Position numbers and translations under genes: made by a program
Notes under the pieces: model-generated
What the model saw: only the letters and a program-made list of their open reading frames with translations
Told to the model about the DNA's origin: nothing
Databases searched by the model: none
Source of the DNA: Sulfurisoma sediminicola
GTDB taxonomy: Bacteria; Pseudomonadota; Gammaproteobacteria; Burkholderiales; Rhodocyclaceae
Length of the DNA stretch: 64,000 bases
Assembly (NCBI RefSeq): GCF_003865015.1
Contig: NZ_BHVV01000001.1
Coordinates: forward strand, 744,001-808,000
Direction of reading: 5' to 3'
Shown: piece after piece, positions 23,188 to 36,205 of the stretch
How positions within the stretch are numbered: position 1 is the first letter of the stretch
Layout of the letters: each line of letters opens with the position of its first letter

Positions 23188-23961
23188 TCAAAGCAGGGTA
23201 TCGTAGCCGAATTTCGCGATCAGCACAGCGGTCACGGCCAGAAACACCCCGCGCACGAAGCCGCTGCCGTGGCGTATCGCCAGGCGGCTGCCCGCCATCG
23301 CCCCGGCGATGTTGAACACCGCCATCGCCAGCGCCAGCTGCCACAACACGTGCCCCGTCGGCGCGAACCAGGACAGCGCGGCGAGGTTGGTGCTGAAATT
23401 CACCACCTTGGCGGCACTCGAGGCGCGCAGGAAATCCAGGCCGAAAAAGCGGACGAAGGCGAAGATCATGAAACTGCCCGCGCCCGGCCCGAAGAAGCCG
23501 TCGTAGAAGCCGAGCACGGCGCCCGCTAGAAGCGCCGGCCGGGTCGCGCCGCCGGAAAAACTCGGCGCCAGCGCCACGGTGCCGAAGTCGCGCTTGAACA
23601 TGGTGTAGACGAAGACGGCGACCAGCAGCAGCAGGATCAGCGGCCGCAGCCATTCCTTCGGCGCCAGCGACACCAGCGCGGCGCCGCCGAAGGAGAAGAC
23701 GAAGGCCGCGGCCGCCGCCGGCAGCGCCACCTCCCATGGCAGCGCAATGCGCCGGGCATAGCGCCAGGCGGCGTTGGCGGTGCCGAAGATCGACGAGCCC
23801 TTGTTGGTGCCGAAGACGGTGGCCGGCGCTTCTCCCGGCAGCGCGGTCAGCAGGGCCGGCACCTGGATCAGGCCGCCGCCGCCCGCCACCGCGTCGATGA
23901 AGCCGGCGAAGGCCGCCGCCAGGAGCAGCAGGCCGAAGGTCGACGCGCCGCCGTCGATCAT
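23188..23961 (-). CDS. TauE/SafE (TSUP) family membrane protein
   Basis: A 257-residue protein with about eight helices and two TauE/SafE half-repeats: [21 protein letters not shown] and [20 protein letters not shown], each with the family Gly/Asp pattern. Members export sulfite, sulfoacetate or related organosulfur anions; the substrate here is unknown. The ATG at 23961 overlaps the mnmE stop (ATGA), so it is co-translated with mnmE. livK follows 33 bases later without an obvious terminator. Confidence 0.88.
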   Translation of the reverse strand: MIDGGASTFGLLLLAAAFAGFIDAVAGGGGLIQVPALLTALPGEAPATVFGTNKGSSIFGTANAAWRYARRIALPWEVALPAAAAAFVFSFGGAALVSLAPKEWLRPLILLLLVAVFVYTMFKRDFGTVALAPSFSGGATRPALLAGAVLGFYDGFFGPGAGSFMIFAFVRFFGLDFLRASSAAKVVNFSTNLAALSWFAPTGHVLWQLALAMAVFNIAGAMAGSRLAIRHGSGFVRGVFLAVTAVLIAKFGYDTLL

Positions 23962-25343
23962 TTGCCGATGCAGAAGCGGCTGAAGATGACGCCCAGCAGG
24001 TCGTCGGAAGTGAATTCGCCGGTGATGGCCGCCAGCGCCTCCTGCGCCAGGCGCAGCTCCTCGGCACACAATTCGATCTGCCGCAACTGGCGTTCCGCCA
24101 GCGCCGACTTTTCCGCGGCGAGATTCAGCGCCTCGAGATGGCGTTCGCGGGCGAGGATCACGTCCTCGCCGTGGCCGGCCCAGCCGGCGACGCGCAGCAA
24201 TTCGTCGTGGAGCAGGCCGATGCCCGCGCCGGTCTTCGCCGACAGCCGCAGATGGACCTGGCCGGCGCGTTCCGCGTCCTCGAAGCGCCCCGGAACGAGG
24301 CCGGCGAGATCGCACTTGTTCTCGACCACGATGCGCTCGATGCCCGCCGGCAGGCGCACGGCGATGGCATGGTCGGCGGGGGTGACGCCGGCGCGGGCAT
24401 CGACGATCTGCAGCACCACGTCGGCACGGGCGATCTCCTGCCAGGTGCGCTCGATGCCTATCTTCTCGACGGCATCATCGGTCTCGCGCAGGCCGGCGGT
24501 GTCGATCACGTGCAGCGGGATGCCCTCGACGTGGATGGTCTCGCGCAGCGCATCGCGGGTGGTGCCGGCGATCTCGGTGACGATGGCGCGCTCCTCGCCG
24601 GCGAGGCGGTTGAGCAGCGAGCTTTTTCCCACGTTGGGCAGGCCGGCCAGCACCACGTGCAGGCCGGTGCGCAGCATCGCACCCTGGCGCGCCCTGCCCT
24701 GCAGCGCCGCGATGTCGGCGCGCAGCTGCGCCAGCCGCGCGGCGGCGTCGATGTCGCGCAGCAACTGCTCGGCGTCGATCTCCTCCTCGGGGAAATCAAG
24801 CGTGGCCTCGATCAGCATGCGCAGCTCGGTCAGCCGCGCGACGATGCCATGCACGGCGTGCGAGAACTCGCCCGAGAGCGAACGCAGGGCCGAGCGCGCC
24901 GCCTGCGCCGTCGAGGCCTCGATCAGGTCGGCCACCGCCTCGGCCTGGGCCAGGTCGAGCTTGTCGTTGAGGAAGGCGCGGCGGGTGAACTCGCCCGGAT
25001 CGGCCAGCCGCGCGCCGAGCTCGATCGCGCGCGCCAACAGCAGCTGCATCACCACCGGACCGCCGTGGCCCTGCAGCTCGAGCACGTCCTCGCCGGTGAA
25101 GGAATGCGGCGCAGGGAAATGGAGCAGGATGCCGCGATCGATGGCGATGCCGTCGCCCGCCAGAAAGTCGGCGATGGCGGCACGCCGCGGCTGGATCGAA
25201 TCAGGGGCCTTGCCGGTCAGCGCCGCCGCGAAAGGCAGCAGGTCATGACCCGATACCCGCACCACGCCGATGCCGCCACGCCCCGGCGCGGTGGCGATGG
25301 CAGCGATGGTGTCAGTGGTATCAGTGTGCCTTGAGGCCGGCAC
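23958..25343 (-). CDS. mnmE: tRNA modification GTPase MnmE
   Basis: A 461-residue dimeric GTPase working with MnmG. N-terminal formyl-THF domain ([22 protein letters not shown]), helical domain, then an inserted G domain: G1 [11 protein letters not shown]2 GTTRD, G3 DTAGLRET, G4 NKCD. The essential C-terminal CIGK is present. The start lies 23 bases inside the end of yidC, a compact overlap that keeps the conserved DTIAA start. Confidence 0.97.
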   Translation of the reverse strand: MPASRHTDTTDTIAAIATAPGRGGIGVVRVSGHDLLPFAAALTGKAPDSIQPRRAAIADFLAGDGIAIDRGILLHFPAPHSFTGEDVLELQGHGGPVVMQLLLARAIELGARLADPGEFTRRAFLNDKLDLAQAEAVADLIEASTAQAARSALRSLSGEFSHAVHGIVARLTELRMLIEATLDFPEEEIDAEQLLRDIDAAARLAQLRADIAALQGRARQGAMLRTGLHVVLAGLPNVGKSSLLNRLAGEERAIVTEIAGTTRDALRETIHVEGIPLHVIDTAGLRETDDAVEKIGIERTWQEIARADVVLQIVDARAGVTPADHAIAVRLPAGIERIVVENKCDLAGLVPGRFEDAERAGQVHLRLSAKTGAGIGLLHDELLRVAGWAGHGEDVILARERHLEALNLAAEKSALAERQLRQIELCAEELRLAQEALAAITGEFTSDDLLGVIFSRFCIGK

Positions 25344-26961
25344 TTTCGATCATGCGGTTGACCTGCCACTGCTGGGCGATCGACAGCACGTTGTTGACCG
25401 TCCAGTAGAGCACCAGGCCCGCCGGGAAGAACAGGAACATGCCGGTGAACACGATGGGCATGAACAGCATGACCTTGGCCTGTATCGGATCGGGCGGGGT
25501 CGGGTTGAGCTTGGTCTGCACGAACATGGTCACGCCCATGATCAACGGCATGATGAAGTAGGGATCCTTGGCCGAGAGGTCGGTGATCCAGCCCAGCCAG
25601 GGTGCGCCGCGCATCTCGACCGTGCCCAGCAACACCCAGTACAGTGCGATGAAGACGGGGATCTGCACCACAATGGGCAGGCAGCCGCCGAGCGGGTTGA
25701 CCTTCTCCTTCTTGTACAGCTCCATCATCTCCTGGTTCATGCGCTGGCGGTCGTCGGCGTAGGTCTCCTTGAGCTTGGTCAGCTTGGGCGTCAGCACGCG
25801 CATCTTGGCCATGGATTTGTAGCTGGCGGCGGAGAGCGGGAAGAAGATCAGCTTGAGCATCACCGTCAGGCCGATGATGGCCCAGCCCCAGTTGCCGACG
25901 AACTTGTAGATGGCTTCCAGCACCCAGAACAGCGGCGCGGCGATCACGGTCAGCCAGCCGTAGTCGACCACCAGGTCGAGGCCCGGCGCAACCTTGGCCA
26001 GCTTGTCCTGTTCCTGCGGGCCGGCGAAGAGCGAAGTCTCGAGCTTGCCGCTGGCACCCGGGGCGATGGCCGCCATCGGCACGATGACGCCGGCCGCGAA
26101 CAGGTCGTCGCCCAGCTTGCGGATGAAGAACTCGCGCGGTGCCTTCGCCGCCGGCAGCCAGGCCGAGACGAAGTAATGCTGCACCATGCCCACCCAGCCG
26201 TTGTCGGCCTGGGCCGGCGCCTTGGCCTTGCCCTTGGTGATGTCGGCAAAGTCGACCTTGTGATATTTCTCGGCATCGGTATAGAAAGCCGGGCCGGTGA
26301 AGGTGGACATCATGGCGTTGCCGCCTTCCGGGGCCTGGCTATTGCGCGAAAGCTGGAAGTAGACATTGGGGGTGACGGCAGCCGCGCCGCCGTTGACGAC
26401 TTCATGCTCGACGCCGACCAGGTAGCTGCCGCGGCGGAAAACATAGGTCTTGGCCACCTTGATGCCATCGCCGCCGGCCGCTTCGAGGCGCACGCGCAGC
26501 TCGTCCTGGCCATCCTTGAGCTCGAGGCCGGCCGTCGGCAGGGTCCAGATGGAACGGTGGTTGGGCAGGTTCGCGCCGATCAGCCCGCTCTGCGCGGCAT
26601 AGGCATGCCTGTCATCGAACAGCACGAAATTGTTCTTGGTGTTTTCGGTGGCGCGGTGCTTGAGCAGTTCGAGGCGAACGATGTCGCCGCCCAGCGCGGA
26701 GATGTCGGCGCTGAACAGATCGGTCTTGACCGAGGCACGCGCGGCGGTCGCGTTGGCAGGGGTAGCCGGCACGGCAGCAGCCTTGGCACCCGGCACGGGC
26801 AGTCCGGAGGTCGGGGCTGGCGCTGCGGCCACCGTAGCGGCCGGCACCGATGTGGTAGTGCCCGGCGCCGGATGAGGCTGGCCCTGCTTCACCCAGGCAT
26901 CCCAAAGCATGATCAGGGAAAAGCTGAAAACGAGAAGCAGGATCAGGCGTTGATTGTCCAT
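25321..26961 (-). CDS. yidC: Membrane protein insertase YidC
   Basis: A 546-residue insertase (E. coli 548): N-terminal helix ([21 protein letters not shown]), long periplasmic beta-sandwich (about 60-350) and five C-terminal helices with [38 protein letters not shown] and [20 protein letters not shown]. It works with or without SecYEG, for instance on the F0 subunits encoded nearby. Confidence 0.98.
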   Translation of the reverse strand: MDNQRLILLLVFSFSLIMLWDAWVKQGQPHPAPGTTTSVPAATVAAAPAPTSGLPVPGAKAAAVPATPANATAARASVKTDLFSADISALGGDIVRLELLKHRATENTKNNFVLFDDRHAYAAQSGLIGANLPNHRSIWTLPTAGLELKDGQDELRVRLEAAGGDGIKVAKTYVFRRGSYLVGVEHEVVNGGAAAVTPNVYFQLSRNSQAPEGGNAMMSTFTGPAFYTDAEKYHKVDFADITKGKAKAPAQADNGWVGMVQHYFVSAWLPAAKAPREFFIRKLGDDLFAAGVIVPMAAIAPGASGKLETSLFAGPQEQDKLAKVAPGLDLVVDYGWLTVIAAPLFWVLEAIYKFVGNWGWAIIGLTVMLKLIFFPLSAASYKSMAKMRVLTPKLTKLKETYADDRQRMNQEMMELYKKEKVNPLGGCLPIVVQIPVFIALYWVLLGTVEMRGAPWLGWITDLSAKDPYFIMPLIMGVTMFVQTKLNPTPPDPIQAKVMLFMPIVFTGMFLFFPAGLVLYWTVNNVLSIAQQWQVNRMIESAGLKAH

Positions 26962-26989
26962 GACAGGGGTCGCGAGGAAGTTCTAACGT

Positions 26990-27223
26990 TTAGGGAACCG
27001 GATCATACCCGCCCGGATGCCACGGATGGCAACGACCGACGCGCCGGATGGCCAGCCACAGCCCCTTGGCGGGTCCGTGACGCTCGAGCGCCTCGATCGC
27101 GTACTCCGAGCAGCTCGGGTGAAAGCGGCAGCTGCGGCCGAGCATGGGGCTGATCGCATACTTGTAGATGCGCAGCAACCCGATCAGCGGCAACGCGAGC
27201 CAGTATCCGGGCCGGAATTTCAT
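26990..27223 (-). CDS. yidD: Membrane protein insertion efficiency factor YidD
   Basis: A 77-residue protein with the YidD pattern [31 protein letters not shown] and [13 protein letters not shown]. It overlaps rnpA by 4 bases. It lies 28 bases upstream of yidC. Confidence 0.96.
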   Translation of the reverse strand: MKFRPGYWLALPLIGLLRIYKYAISPMLGRSCRFHPSCSEYAIEALERHGPAKGLWLAIRRVGRCHPWHPGGYDPVP

Positions 27224-27645
27224 GTTGCAGCCCGCTCGCGCAACCGCTGCAGCAAGGCGTCGATGTCCGTTCTCGCCATCGGGCGGGTCGCCCGCCCGGC
27301 GGACGCCACGGGCTTGGCTAGGCGCAGCACCAGATCGAAGGCGGGCAGCTCGGCACGGGCGTGCCGAAAAGCCTCGCGCCCGAGGCGCTTGAGGAGGTTG
27401 CGCAACACTGCGCGACGGGCCAGCTTCTTGGCGATCACCAGCCCCAAGCGGGCGCCGCCGCCTTCATTGGGACGATAGTGCAGATCGAAGCGCTCGCCGC
27501 GCAGAACCCGGCGGTGGTTGAAAACGGCCGAAAACTCGGCCGCCGTGTGCAGACGATCGCCGCTTTCTAAACTCAGGCGGGGATCGGTCAGACCGGGAAG
27601 CGAGCGAGGCGAATCAGACGGCGAGGCGGTGACGGCCCTTGGCAC
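27220..27645 (-). CDS. rnpA: Ribonuclease P protein component
   Basis: A 141-residue protein subunit of RNase P. The fold is recognised from [22 protein letters not shown] and the RNR region [29 protein letters not shown]. The only usable start is the GTG at 27645, which places the first 10 codons inside the 3' end of rpmH in another frame; overlaps of rpmH and rnpA are known. Confidence 0.93.
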   Translation of the reverse strand: MPRAVTASPSDSPRSLPGLTDPRLSLESGDRLHTAAEFSAVFNHRRVLRGERFDLHYRPNEGGGARLGLVIAKKLARRAVLRNLLKRLGREAFRHARAELPAFDLVLRLAKPVASAGRATRPMARTDIDALLQRLRERAAT

Positions 27646-27748
27646 GGCGGGCGCGGATCACGGCACGACCACCGCGGGTACGCATGCGCACGAGGAAACC
27701 GTGGGTACGCTTGCGACGCACAACCGAGGGTTGATAGGTGCGTTTCAT
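27614..27748 (-). CDS. rpmH: 50S ribosomal protein L34
   Basis: A 44-residue, very basic protein beginning [21 protein letters not shown] and ending GRHRLAV, the standard L34 sequence. Its 3' end overlaps rnpA by 32 bases. A strong promoter lies just upstream. Confidence 0.97.
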   Translation of the reverse strand: MKRTYQPSVVRRKRTHGFLVRMRTRGGRAVIRARRAKGRHRLAV

Positions 27749-27777
27749 GATTTTGACCTTTTGCGAAAAAACGCGCG

Positions 27778-27806
27778 ATTACAGCGCGCCTGGCCTGGAA
27801 AGTCAA
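27778..27806 (-). promoter_or_regulatory. Promoter of rpmH-rnpA-yidD-yidC-mnmE
   Basis: Minus strand: -35 TTGACT (27806-27801), 17-base spacer, -10 TGTAAT (27783-27778), each 5 of 6 to consensus; transcription start about 27771. Confidence 0.8.
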
Positions 27807-28023
27807 GAAATTTATTGTCGTCCCCCTTGTGGATAACTTTTTCCGAAGTCGCTAGAATCCATCGCTCACCTGCCTCCGGGTCTTTTCCCGAGCCGCCGGG
27901 AAGAATAAAAAAATACTTATAATTCAAAATATTAAGAGACTACACCCTTCAAAGCCGTGAGCCTGCCGTCGTATCCCCTCTCCCTGCCGTTCGCTTGTCG
28001 CGAGCGCGCGTGCATGAGTGACC
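27807..28023. other. rpmH-dnaA intergenic region: DnaA box and AT-rich block (candidate oriC half)
   Basis: Contains a perfect DnaA box (TTATCCACA, on the minus strand at 27836-27828) 22 bases upstream of the rpmH -35, and an AT-rich stretch at 27904-27940 with TATAAT at 27918-27923 that could be a duplex-unwinding element, a dnaA promoter -10, or both. Confidence 0.55.
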
Positions 28024-29454
28024 ATGAGTGATTTCTGGTCCGCCTGTCTCGACCGCTTCGAGCGTGATCTGCCGAGCCAGCAGTTCAACACCTGGATCAA
28101 GTCGCTGCGTCTCGAGGACGACGGTCTGGCCGCCAGCGGTGCCGACTCGGCCTCGGCGCCGGCACGCCGCATGCGTCTGCTCGCCCCCAACCGCTTCATC
28201 CTGCAATGGGTGCGCGAGCGCTACCTGGCCCAGATCGAGGCGCTGTCGCATCAGTATTTCACCGAGCCCGTAAACATCAGCCTGACGCTCGACGAAACAC
28301 CCCGCTCAACCGACGCCATCGCGCCGGACGTGGCAACGGAGCCTGCACCGGCAGACAGCATGAGCGCGGAGCCGCTGGAACTGGTCGCAAACGTCCTACC
28401 TGCAACGCGCTCCGAGGATCCCGCCTACGAGCGCTCCCGCCTTAATCCGGAATTCACCTTCGACGCCCTGGTCAGCGGCCGCGCCAACGACCTGGCCCGC
28501 GCCGCAGCGCAGCAGTGCGCGCAGAATCCCGGCACCTCGTACAACCCGCTGTTCATCTATGGCGGCGTCGGCCTCGGCAAGACCCACCTCGCCCACGCGC
28601 TGGGCAACGAGGTCTGGCGGCAGGATCCGCAACGCGTCGTTCGCTACATCCACGCCCACGACTACATCGCCGACGTCGTCCGCGCTTACCAGCAGAAAGC
28701 CTTCGATGTACTGAAACGCTATTATTCGTCGCTTGACCTGCTGATCATCGACGACATCCAGTTCCTCGGTGGCAACAAGGAGCGCACGCAGGAGGAGTTC
28801 TTTTTCGCCTTCAATGCGCTGATCGAAGCCAAGAAGCAGATCGTCATTACCTGCGATACCTATCCGAAGGACATTCAGGGCCTCGAGGACCGGCTGATCT
28901 CGCGCTTCGACTGGGGCCTCACGGTCGCCATTGAGCCGCCCGAACTGGAAATGCGCGTCGCCATTCTCAAGAAGAAGGCCGAGGCGACGAAAATGCCGCT
29001 GTCCGACGACGTCGCCTTCCTCATCGCCAAGCACTTGCGCTCCAATGTGCGGGAACTCGAGGGCGCCCTCAACCGCGTACTCGCCTTCGCCCGTTTCCAC
29101 GGCCGCGACATCACCCTCGACGTCGCCAGGGAAGCACTAAAGGACGTCATCGGCGCCACCAACCGCCAGATCACCCTGGAATCGATTCAGAAGACCGTCG
29201 CCGACTACTTCAAGATCAAGGTCGCCGACATGTACTCGCAACGTCGTACCCGCGCGATTGCCCGCCCGCGCCAGGTCGCGATGTGGCTGACACGCGAACT
29301 GACGCCACACAGCCTGCCCGAGATCGGCGACGCCTTCGGCGGCCGCGACCACACCACCGTCATGCACGCCTGCCGCACGATCGCGGACCTGCGCCGTACC
29401 GACAACACCCTCAACAACGACCTGCACGTGCTGATGCAGACCATCAAAGGCTGA
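28024..29454 (+). CDS. dnaA: Chromosomal replication initiator DnaA
   Basis: A 476-residue initiator ATPase. Domain I starts MSDFWSACLDRFERDLPSQQFNTWI; domain II is a variable linker (about 85-140); domain III has LNPEFTFDALVSGRAN, Walker A GGVGLGKTHLAHALGN, Walker B LLIIDDIQFLGG and LEDRLISRFDWGL; domain IV holds the DnaA signature GDAFGGRDHTTVMHACRTI. The ATG at 28024 is preferred over an in-frame GTG two codons earlier because it gives the conserved MSDFW start. Confidence 0.98.
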   Translation: MSDFWSACLDRFERDLPSQQFNTWIKSLRLEDDGLAASGADSASAPARRMRLLAPNRFILQWVRERYLAQIEALSHQYFTEPVNISLTLDETPRSTDAIAPDVATEPAPADSMSAEPLELVANVLPATRSEDPAYERSRLNPEFTFDALVSGRANDLARAAAQQCAQNPGTSYNPLFIYGGVGLGKTHLAHALGNEVWRQDPQRVVRYIHAHDYIADVVRAYQQKAFDVLKRYYSSLDLLIIDDIQFLGGNKERTQEEFFFAFNALIEAKKQIVITCDTYPKDIQGLEDRLISRFDWGLTVAIEPPELEMRVAILKKKAEATKMPLSDDVAFLIAKHLRSNVRELEGALNRVLAFARFHGRDITLDVAREALKDVIGATNRQITLESIQKTVADYFKIKVADMYSQRRTRAIARPRQVAMWLTRELTPHSLPEIGDAFGGRDHTTVMHACRTIADLRRTDNTLNNDLHVLMQTIKG

Positions 29455-29669
29455 TGAAGGACCGATGAACAAGCTCTGGATTACCTCTGGACGAAATGTG
29501 GACAAGTCGGGATTGTTTCTCTCACGATTATTTGACTCACAATCATCCACAAGCATCCGTGTGTTTATCACCAGCCAAAATTCATATGTAACGTTATAAT
29601 TTCATTGTATTTTTTATCAATTCACAGACAACTGTCCTCTATATCATCAGTATCAGGGAGATATAAGAA
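29455..29669. other. dnaA-dnaN intergenic region: candidate oriC
   Basis: Holds two one-mismatch DnaA boxes in opposite orientation, TGTGGACAA (29497-29505) and TCATCCACA (29543-29551), a weaker TTATCACCA (29565-29573), and AT-rich DNA from 29581 to 29670 (TATAAT at 29595-29600, then TTTTTTATCAATTC), which fits an unwinding element. Confidence 0.6.
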
Positions 29670-33276
<3,607 letters not shown>

Positions 33277-33290
33277 GTCGGCTGCAGGTT

Positions 33291-34679
33291 TTGACCACCC
33301 GCGACTTTTCCGCCCTGCCCCTGCCGCCGGCGCTGCTGCGCAACCTCGATCGCCTCGGCTATCGGACGATGACGGCGATCCAGGCACAGAGCCTGCCGCT
33401 GATCCTCAAGCGGCACGACCTCATCGCCCAGGCCGACACCGGCAGCGGCAAGACGCTGGCTTTCGCCATCGGCATCCTGCACCGGCTCGATCCCGCCGAC
33501 TTCGGCACCCAGGCGCTGGTGCTGTGCCCGACCCGCGAGCTGGCCGACCAGGTGGCCAAGGAGTTGCGCCGCATCGCCCGCTTTGCGGACAACATCAAGG
33601 TGCTGACGCTCTGCGGCGGCACGCCGATGGGGCCGCAGATCGCCTCGCTCGAACATGGCGCCCACGTTATCGTCGGCACGCCGGGGCGTATCCAGGACCA
33701 CATGAGCCGCAACAGCATCGACCTCTCCGGCGTGCGCACGCTGGTGCTCGACGAAGCCGATCGCATGGCTGGCATGGGCTTCTTCGACGAGATCAAGGGC
33801 ATCGTCCGCGCCTGTCCGAAGGAACGGCAGACGCTGCTGTTCTCGGCCACCTATCCCGACGACATGCGCAAGGCCAGTGCCGCCTTCCTCGACCGGCCGC
33901 AGGAACTCAAGGTCGATGCCGCGCAGGACGCCACCCGCGTCGAAGAGCGCTTCTACGAAGTTGCCCACGAAAAGCGCAACCACGCCGTCGCCCACCTGCT
34001 GGCCCACTTCCGCCCGGAATCGACGCTGGCCTTCTGCAATACCCGCATCCACTGCCGCGAACTGGCCGCCGAGCTGCGCGCGCAGGGCATCTCGGCGCTG
34101 GCGCTGCACGGCGAACTGGAGCAGCGCGATCGCGACGAACTGCTGGTGCAGTTCGCCAACCGCAGCTGCTCGGTGCTGGTCGCCACCGACGTCGCCGCGC
34201 GCGGTCTCGACATCCGCACTGTCGACGCGGTGATCAATGTCGACATCGCCAAGGACACCGAAATCCACACCCACCGCATCGGCCGCACCGGCCGCGGCGA
34301 CGAGGTGGGCCTGGCCTTGAGCCTGTGCGCGCCGAGCGAGCGCAAGTGGGTCAAGCTGATCGAGGCCTGGCAGCGCGGCCCGGTGAACTGGTGCGATCTC
34401 GCCGGGCTCGAGCCGGCCGCGGGCGAGGCCTTGCAGGCGCCGATGCAGACCCTGCGCATCCTCGCCGGGCGCCGCGACAAGCTGCGCCCGGGCGACCTGC
34501 TCGGTGCGCTGACCGGCGTCGCCGGACTGAGCAAGGACCAGGTCGGCCGCATCGACGTCTTCGACGATACCTGCTACGTCGCGCTCGACCGCCACGCCGC
34601 CGCGCGCGCGCTGCACAGCCTGGCCGACGCCGGCATCAAGGGCCGGCGCTTCCGCCTGAGCCTGCTGGCGCCGGCCTGA
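33291..34679 (+). CDS. dbpA: ATP-dependent RNA helicase DbpA
   Basis: A 462-residue DEAD-box helicase involved in 50S maturation. Q motif then ADTGSGKT, PTRELADQV, GTPGRI, VLDEADRM, SATYPDD and HRIGRTGR. The C-terminal 75 residues (TLRILAGRRDKLRPGDLLGALTG ... IDVFDDTCYVAL) form the DbpA RNA-binding domain that recognises hairpin 92 of 23S rRNA, which separates it from other DEAD-box proteins. Start is the TTG at 33291; no ATG or GTG fits before the Q motif. Confidence 0.93.
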   Translation: MTTRDFSALPLPPALLRNLDRLGYRTMTAIQAQSLPLILKRHDLIAQADTGSGKTLAFAIGILHRLDPADFGTQALVLCPTRELADQVAKELRRIARFADNIKVLTLCGGTPMGPQIASLEHGAHVIVGTPGRIQDHMSRNSIDLSGVRTLVLDEADRMAGMGFFDEIKGIVRACPKERQTLLFSATYPDDMRKASAAFLDRPQELKVDAAQDATRVEERFYEVAHEKRNHAVAHLLAHFRPESTLAFCNTRIHCRELAAELRAQGISALALHGELEQRDRDELLVQFANRSCSVLVATDVAARGLDIRTVDAVINVDIAKDTEIHTHRIGRTGRGDEVGLALSLCAPSERKWVKLIEAWQRGPVNWCDLAGLEPAAGEALQAPMQTLRILAGRRDKLRPGDLLGALTGVAGLSKDQVGRIDVFDDTCYVALDRHAAARALHSLADAGIKGRRFRLSLLAPA

Positions 34680-34690
34680 CGCCGGCGCCA
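34666..34690. repeat. Hairpin centred on the dbpA stop codon
   Basis: Perfect 10-base arms TGGCGCCGGC/GCCGGCGCCA with the TGA stop in the 5-base loop, followed by a direct repeat of GCCGGCGCCACC (34681 and 34695). No T run follows. Confidence 0.5.
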
Positions 34691-34796
34691 CCCCGCCGGC
34701 GCCACCCAAGACCCTCATCGTCTCGCGGTTGAAATGCCGCCGGGGCATCCCGACTATCAATGCACCCAATGCATTCATAAGAGAGGAAACCCCACC

Positions 34797-35207
34797 ATGT
34801 ATCATCCCGTCAGCATTCCCTTCGGCTGCAAGATGCTTTTCAACGAGGTCAAGCTCAAGCCCGGCGTCACGCTCGAACAGGTCGAGATGGCGCTCGGCGA
34901 GATGTGCAACGTCGTCAAGAACACCTACGGCGGCAAGAAGGGCGGCTTCATCGCCGGCCAGGTCTACAAGTTCGCCGGCTTCGTCTCGGACGAGGGGTCG
35001 GTCGGCGGCACCGGCCAGACGCAGGACCACATCGCCATCGTGACCTTCTGGAACTCCTTCGAGGAGCACGAGAAGAGCCATGCCGACACGGCGTTCAACG
35101 AGAAGTTCTCGGCACTGATAAAGATGTGCAGCGAATCGCGCGAACTCGGCTACGACATGCTGTGGCAGGGCGACCCCGAGCCCGAGGACGTCGCCCGCGC
35201 GGCCTGA
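34797..35207 (+). CDS. Small protein of unknown function
   Basis: A 136-residue soluble protein with no signal peptide or membrane segment. The sequence (FGCKMLFNEVKLKPGVTLEQVE, AIVTFWNSFEEHEKSHAD, FSALIKMCSE) alternates beta strands and amphipathic helices with a central aromatic/His patch, suggesting a dimeric alpha-beta barrel such as antibiotic-biosynthesis-monooxygenase folds; that is only a guess from pattern. The ATG at 34797 has the ribosome site AGAGGAAAC, so the upstream in-frame ATG at 34734 is less likely. Not recognised as a named family. Confidence 0.7.
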   Translation: MYHPVSIPFGCKMLFNEVKLKPGVTLEQVEMALGEMCNVVKNTYGGKKGGFIAGQVYKFAGFVSDEGSVGGTGQTQDHIAIVTFWNSFEEHEKSHADTAFNEKFSALIKMCSESRELGYDMLWQGDPEPEDVARAA

Positions 35208-35232
35208 CGGGGCAGGGATGCGGCCGCGGGGC

Positions 35233-35622
35233 TCAGGCGCCCGGCCGCGACCACATCTGGGCGATCTCGAAGCCCAGCACCACGCACCAGACGGCGATGC
35301 TGACGCCGACTGCGGCGGCGGCGATGTCCTTGATCACACCGATTTTCTCGTTGTGCCCCTCTTCGACGAAGTCGCAGAGGGCTTCGACCGCGCTGTTCAT
35401 CATCTCGGCGAACAGCACCATGCCGGTGGCGACGAGAATCAGCAGGAAATCCAGCGATTCCCTGAATACGAAGGCGGCGGCGAGTACCAGCGCCGACAGC
35501 ACCAGCTTGTAGGTGACGCTGAAGTCGTAGCGCACCGCGTAGCGCAGCCCAGACCAGACGGTGCGGATCTTGCGCAGCGGGTGGTAGCCGCTGCTGCCGA
35601 TGCCGAGGAACTTGTGTCTCAT
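35233..35622 (-). CDS. dgkA: Diacylglycerol kinase (DgkA type)
   Basis: A 129-residue integral membrane kinase with three helices. The catalytic signature is intact (FAEMMNSAVEALCDFVEEGHNEKIGVIKD). It rephosphorylates diacylglycerol released during periplasmic glucan or LPS modification. It lies just downstream of a PAP2 phosphatase gene. Confidence 0.92.
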   Translation of the reverse strand: MRHKFLGIGSSGYHPLRKIRTVWSGLRYAVRYDFSVTYKLVLSALVLAAAFVFRESLDFLLILVATGMVLFAEMMNSAVEALCDFVEEGHNEKIGVIKDIAAAAVGVSIAVWCVVLGFEIAQMWSRPGA

Positions 35623-35629
35623 CGCATGC

Positions 35630-36193
35630 TCACTGGAAGAGGCGCGCGGAGCGCGGAGCGATCAGGGCATGGACTGCGAGGACGCCGACCACGCCGACCA
35701 CGCCGACCACCATGCCGGCGACGACGTCGCTCGGGTAATGCACCTGCAGGTAGAGGCGCGAGAGGCCGATCAGGGCGACGTAGCCGAGCGCTACGGCGGC
35801 CATCGCCACCGTTACTTCGCGTCCGCTCGCATGCAAGGCCAGCAGGAGGGTGAGGGCAAAGGCGGTCGCCTGCACCGTATGGCCGCTCGGAAACGAGGCG
35901 TCGGCCGGCAGGGGAATGAGGGGGGGAAAGGTGTCGGGGCGCGTGCGATCGCAGGCCAGCTTCAGCGCCCAGCTCGCCAGGCTCGCCGCGAGCGGGCCGA
36001 GGCCGAGCAGCAGCGCGGCGGTGCGCTGGCCGTGGCGCCAGGCGAGCCACGCCAGGGCGAGGCTGGCCGGCGCGATCAGCCACAGCGAACCGGCCCAGGT
36101 GACCGCCGCGAAGAAGCCGTCGAGCAGCGGCGTGCGCTGGGTGGCCAGCCAGCCGAGCAGGCCGGCGTCGATGCCTTCGATCCAGGCGATCAT
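35630..36193 (-). CDS. PAP2-family membrane phosphatase
   Basis: A 187-residue protein with about six helices and all three PAP2 motifs: KLACDRTRP, SFPSGHTVQ and SRLYLQVHYPSDVVAG. The likely substrates are lipid phosphates, such as undecaprenyl pyrophosphate (BacA-independent recycling) or phosphatidic acid. It lies 7 bases upstream of dgkA, so the two form a phospholipid/undecaprenol turnover pair. The last helix contains a three-fold 9-base repeat encoding VVG units. Confidence 0.88.
   Translation of the reverse strand: MIAWIEGIDAGLLGWLATQRTPLLDGFFAAVTWAGSLWLIAPASLALAWLAWRHGQRTAALLLGLGPLAASLASWALKLACDRTRPDTFPPLIPLPADASFPSGHTVQATAFALTLLLALHASGREVTVAMAAVALGYVALIGLSRLYLQVHYPSDVVAGMVVGVVGVVGVLAVHALIAPRSARLFQ
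35684..35710. repeat. Nine-base tandem repeat inside the PAP2 gene
   Basis: Unit GCCGACCAC three times in a row, in frame in the last membrane helix. Gain or loss of a unit would alter helix length by three residues without frameshift. Confidence 0.6.
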
Positions 36194-36205
36194 CGGCCGA
36201 CCCGC

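Noticed and set aside
22000-23529. 509-codon plus-strand frame opposite livK and tauE
   Set aside because: Shadow frame rich in Gly/Asp/His; livK and TauE patterns are clear on the minus strand.
28018-28023. In-frame GTG two codons upstream of the dnaA ATG
   Set aside because: The ATG gives the conserved MSDFW N-terminus.
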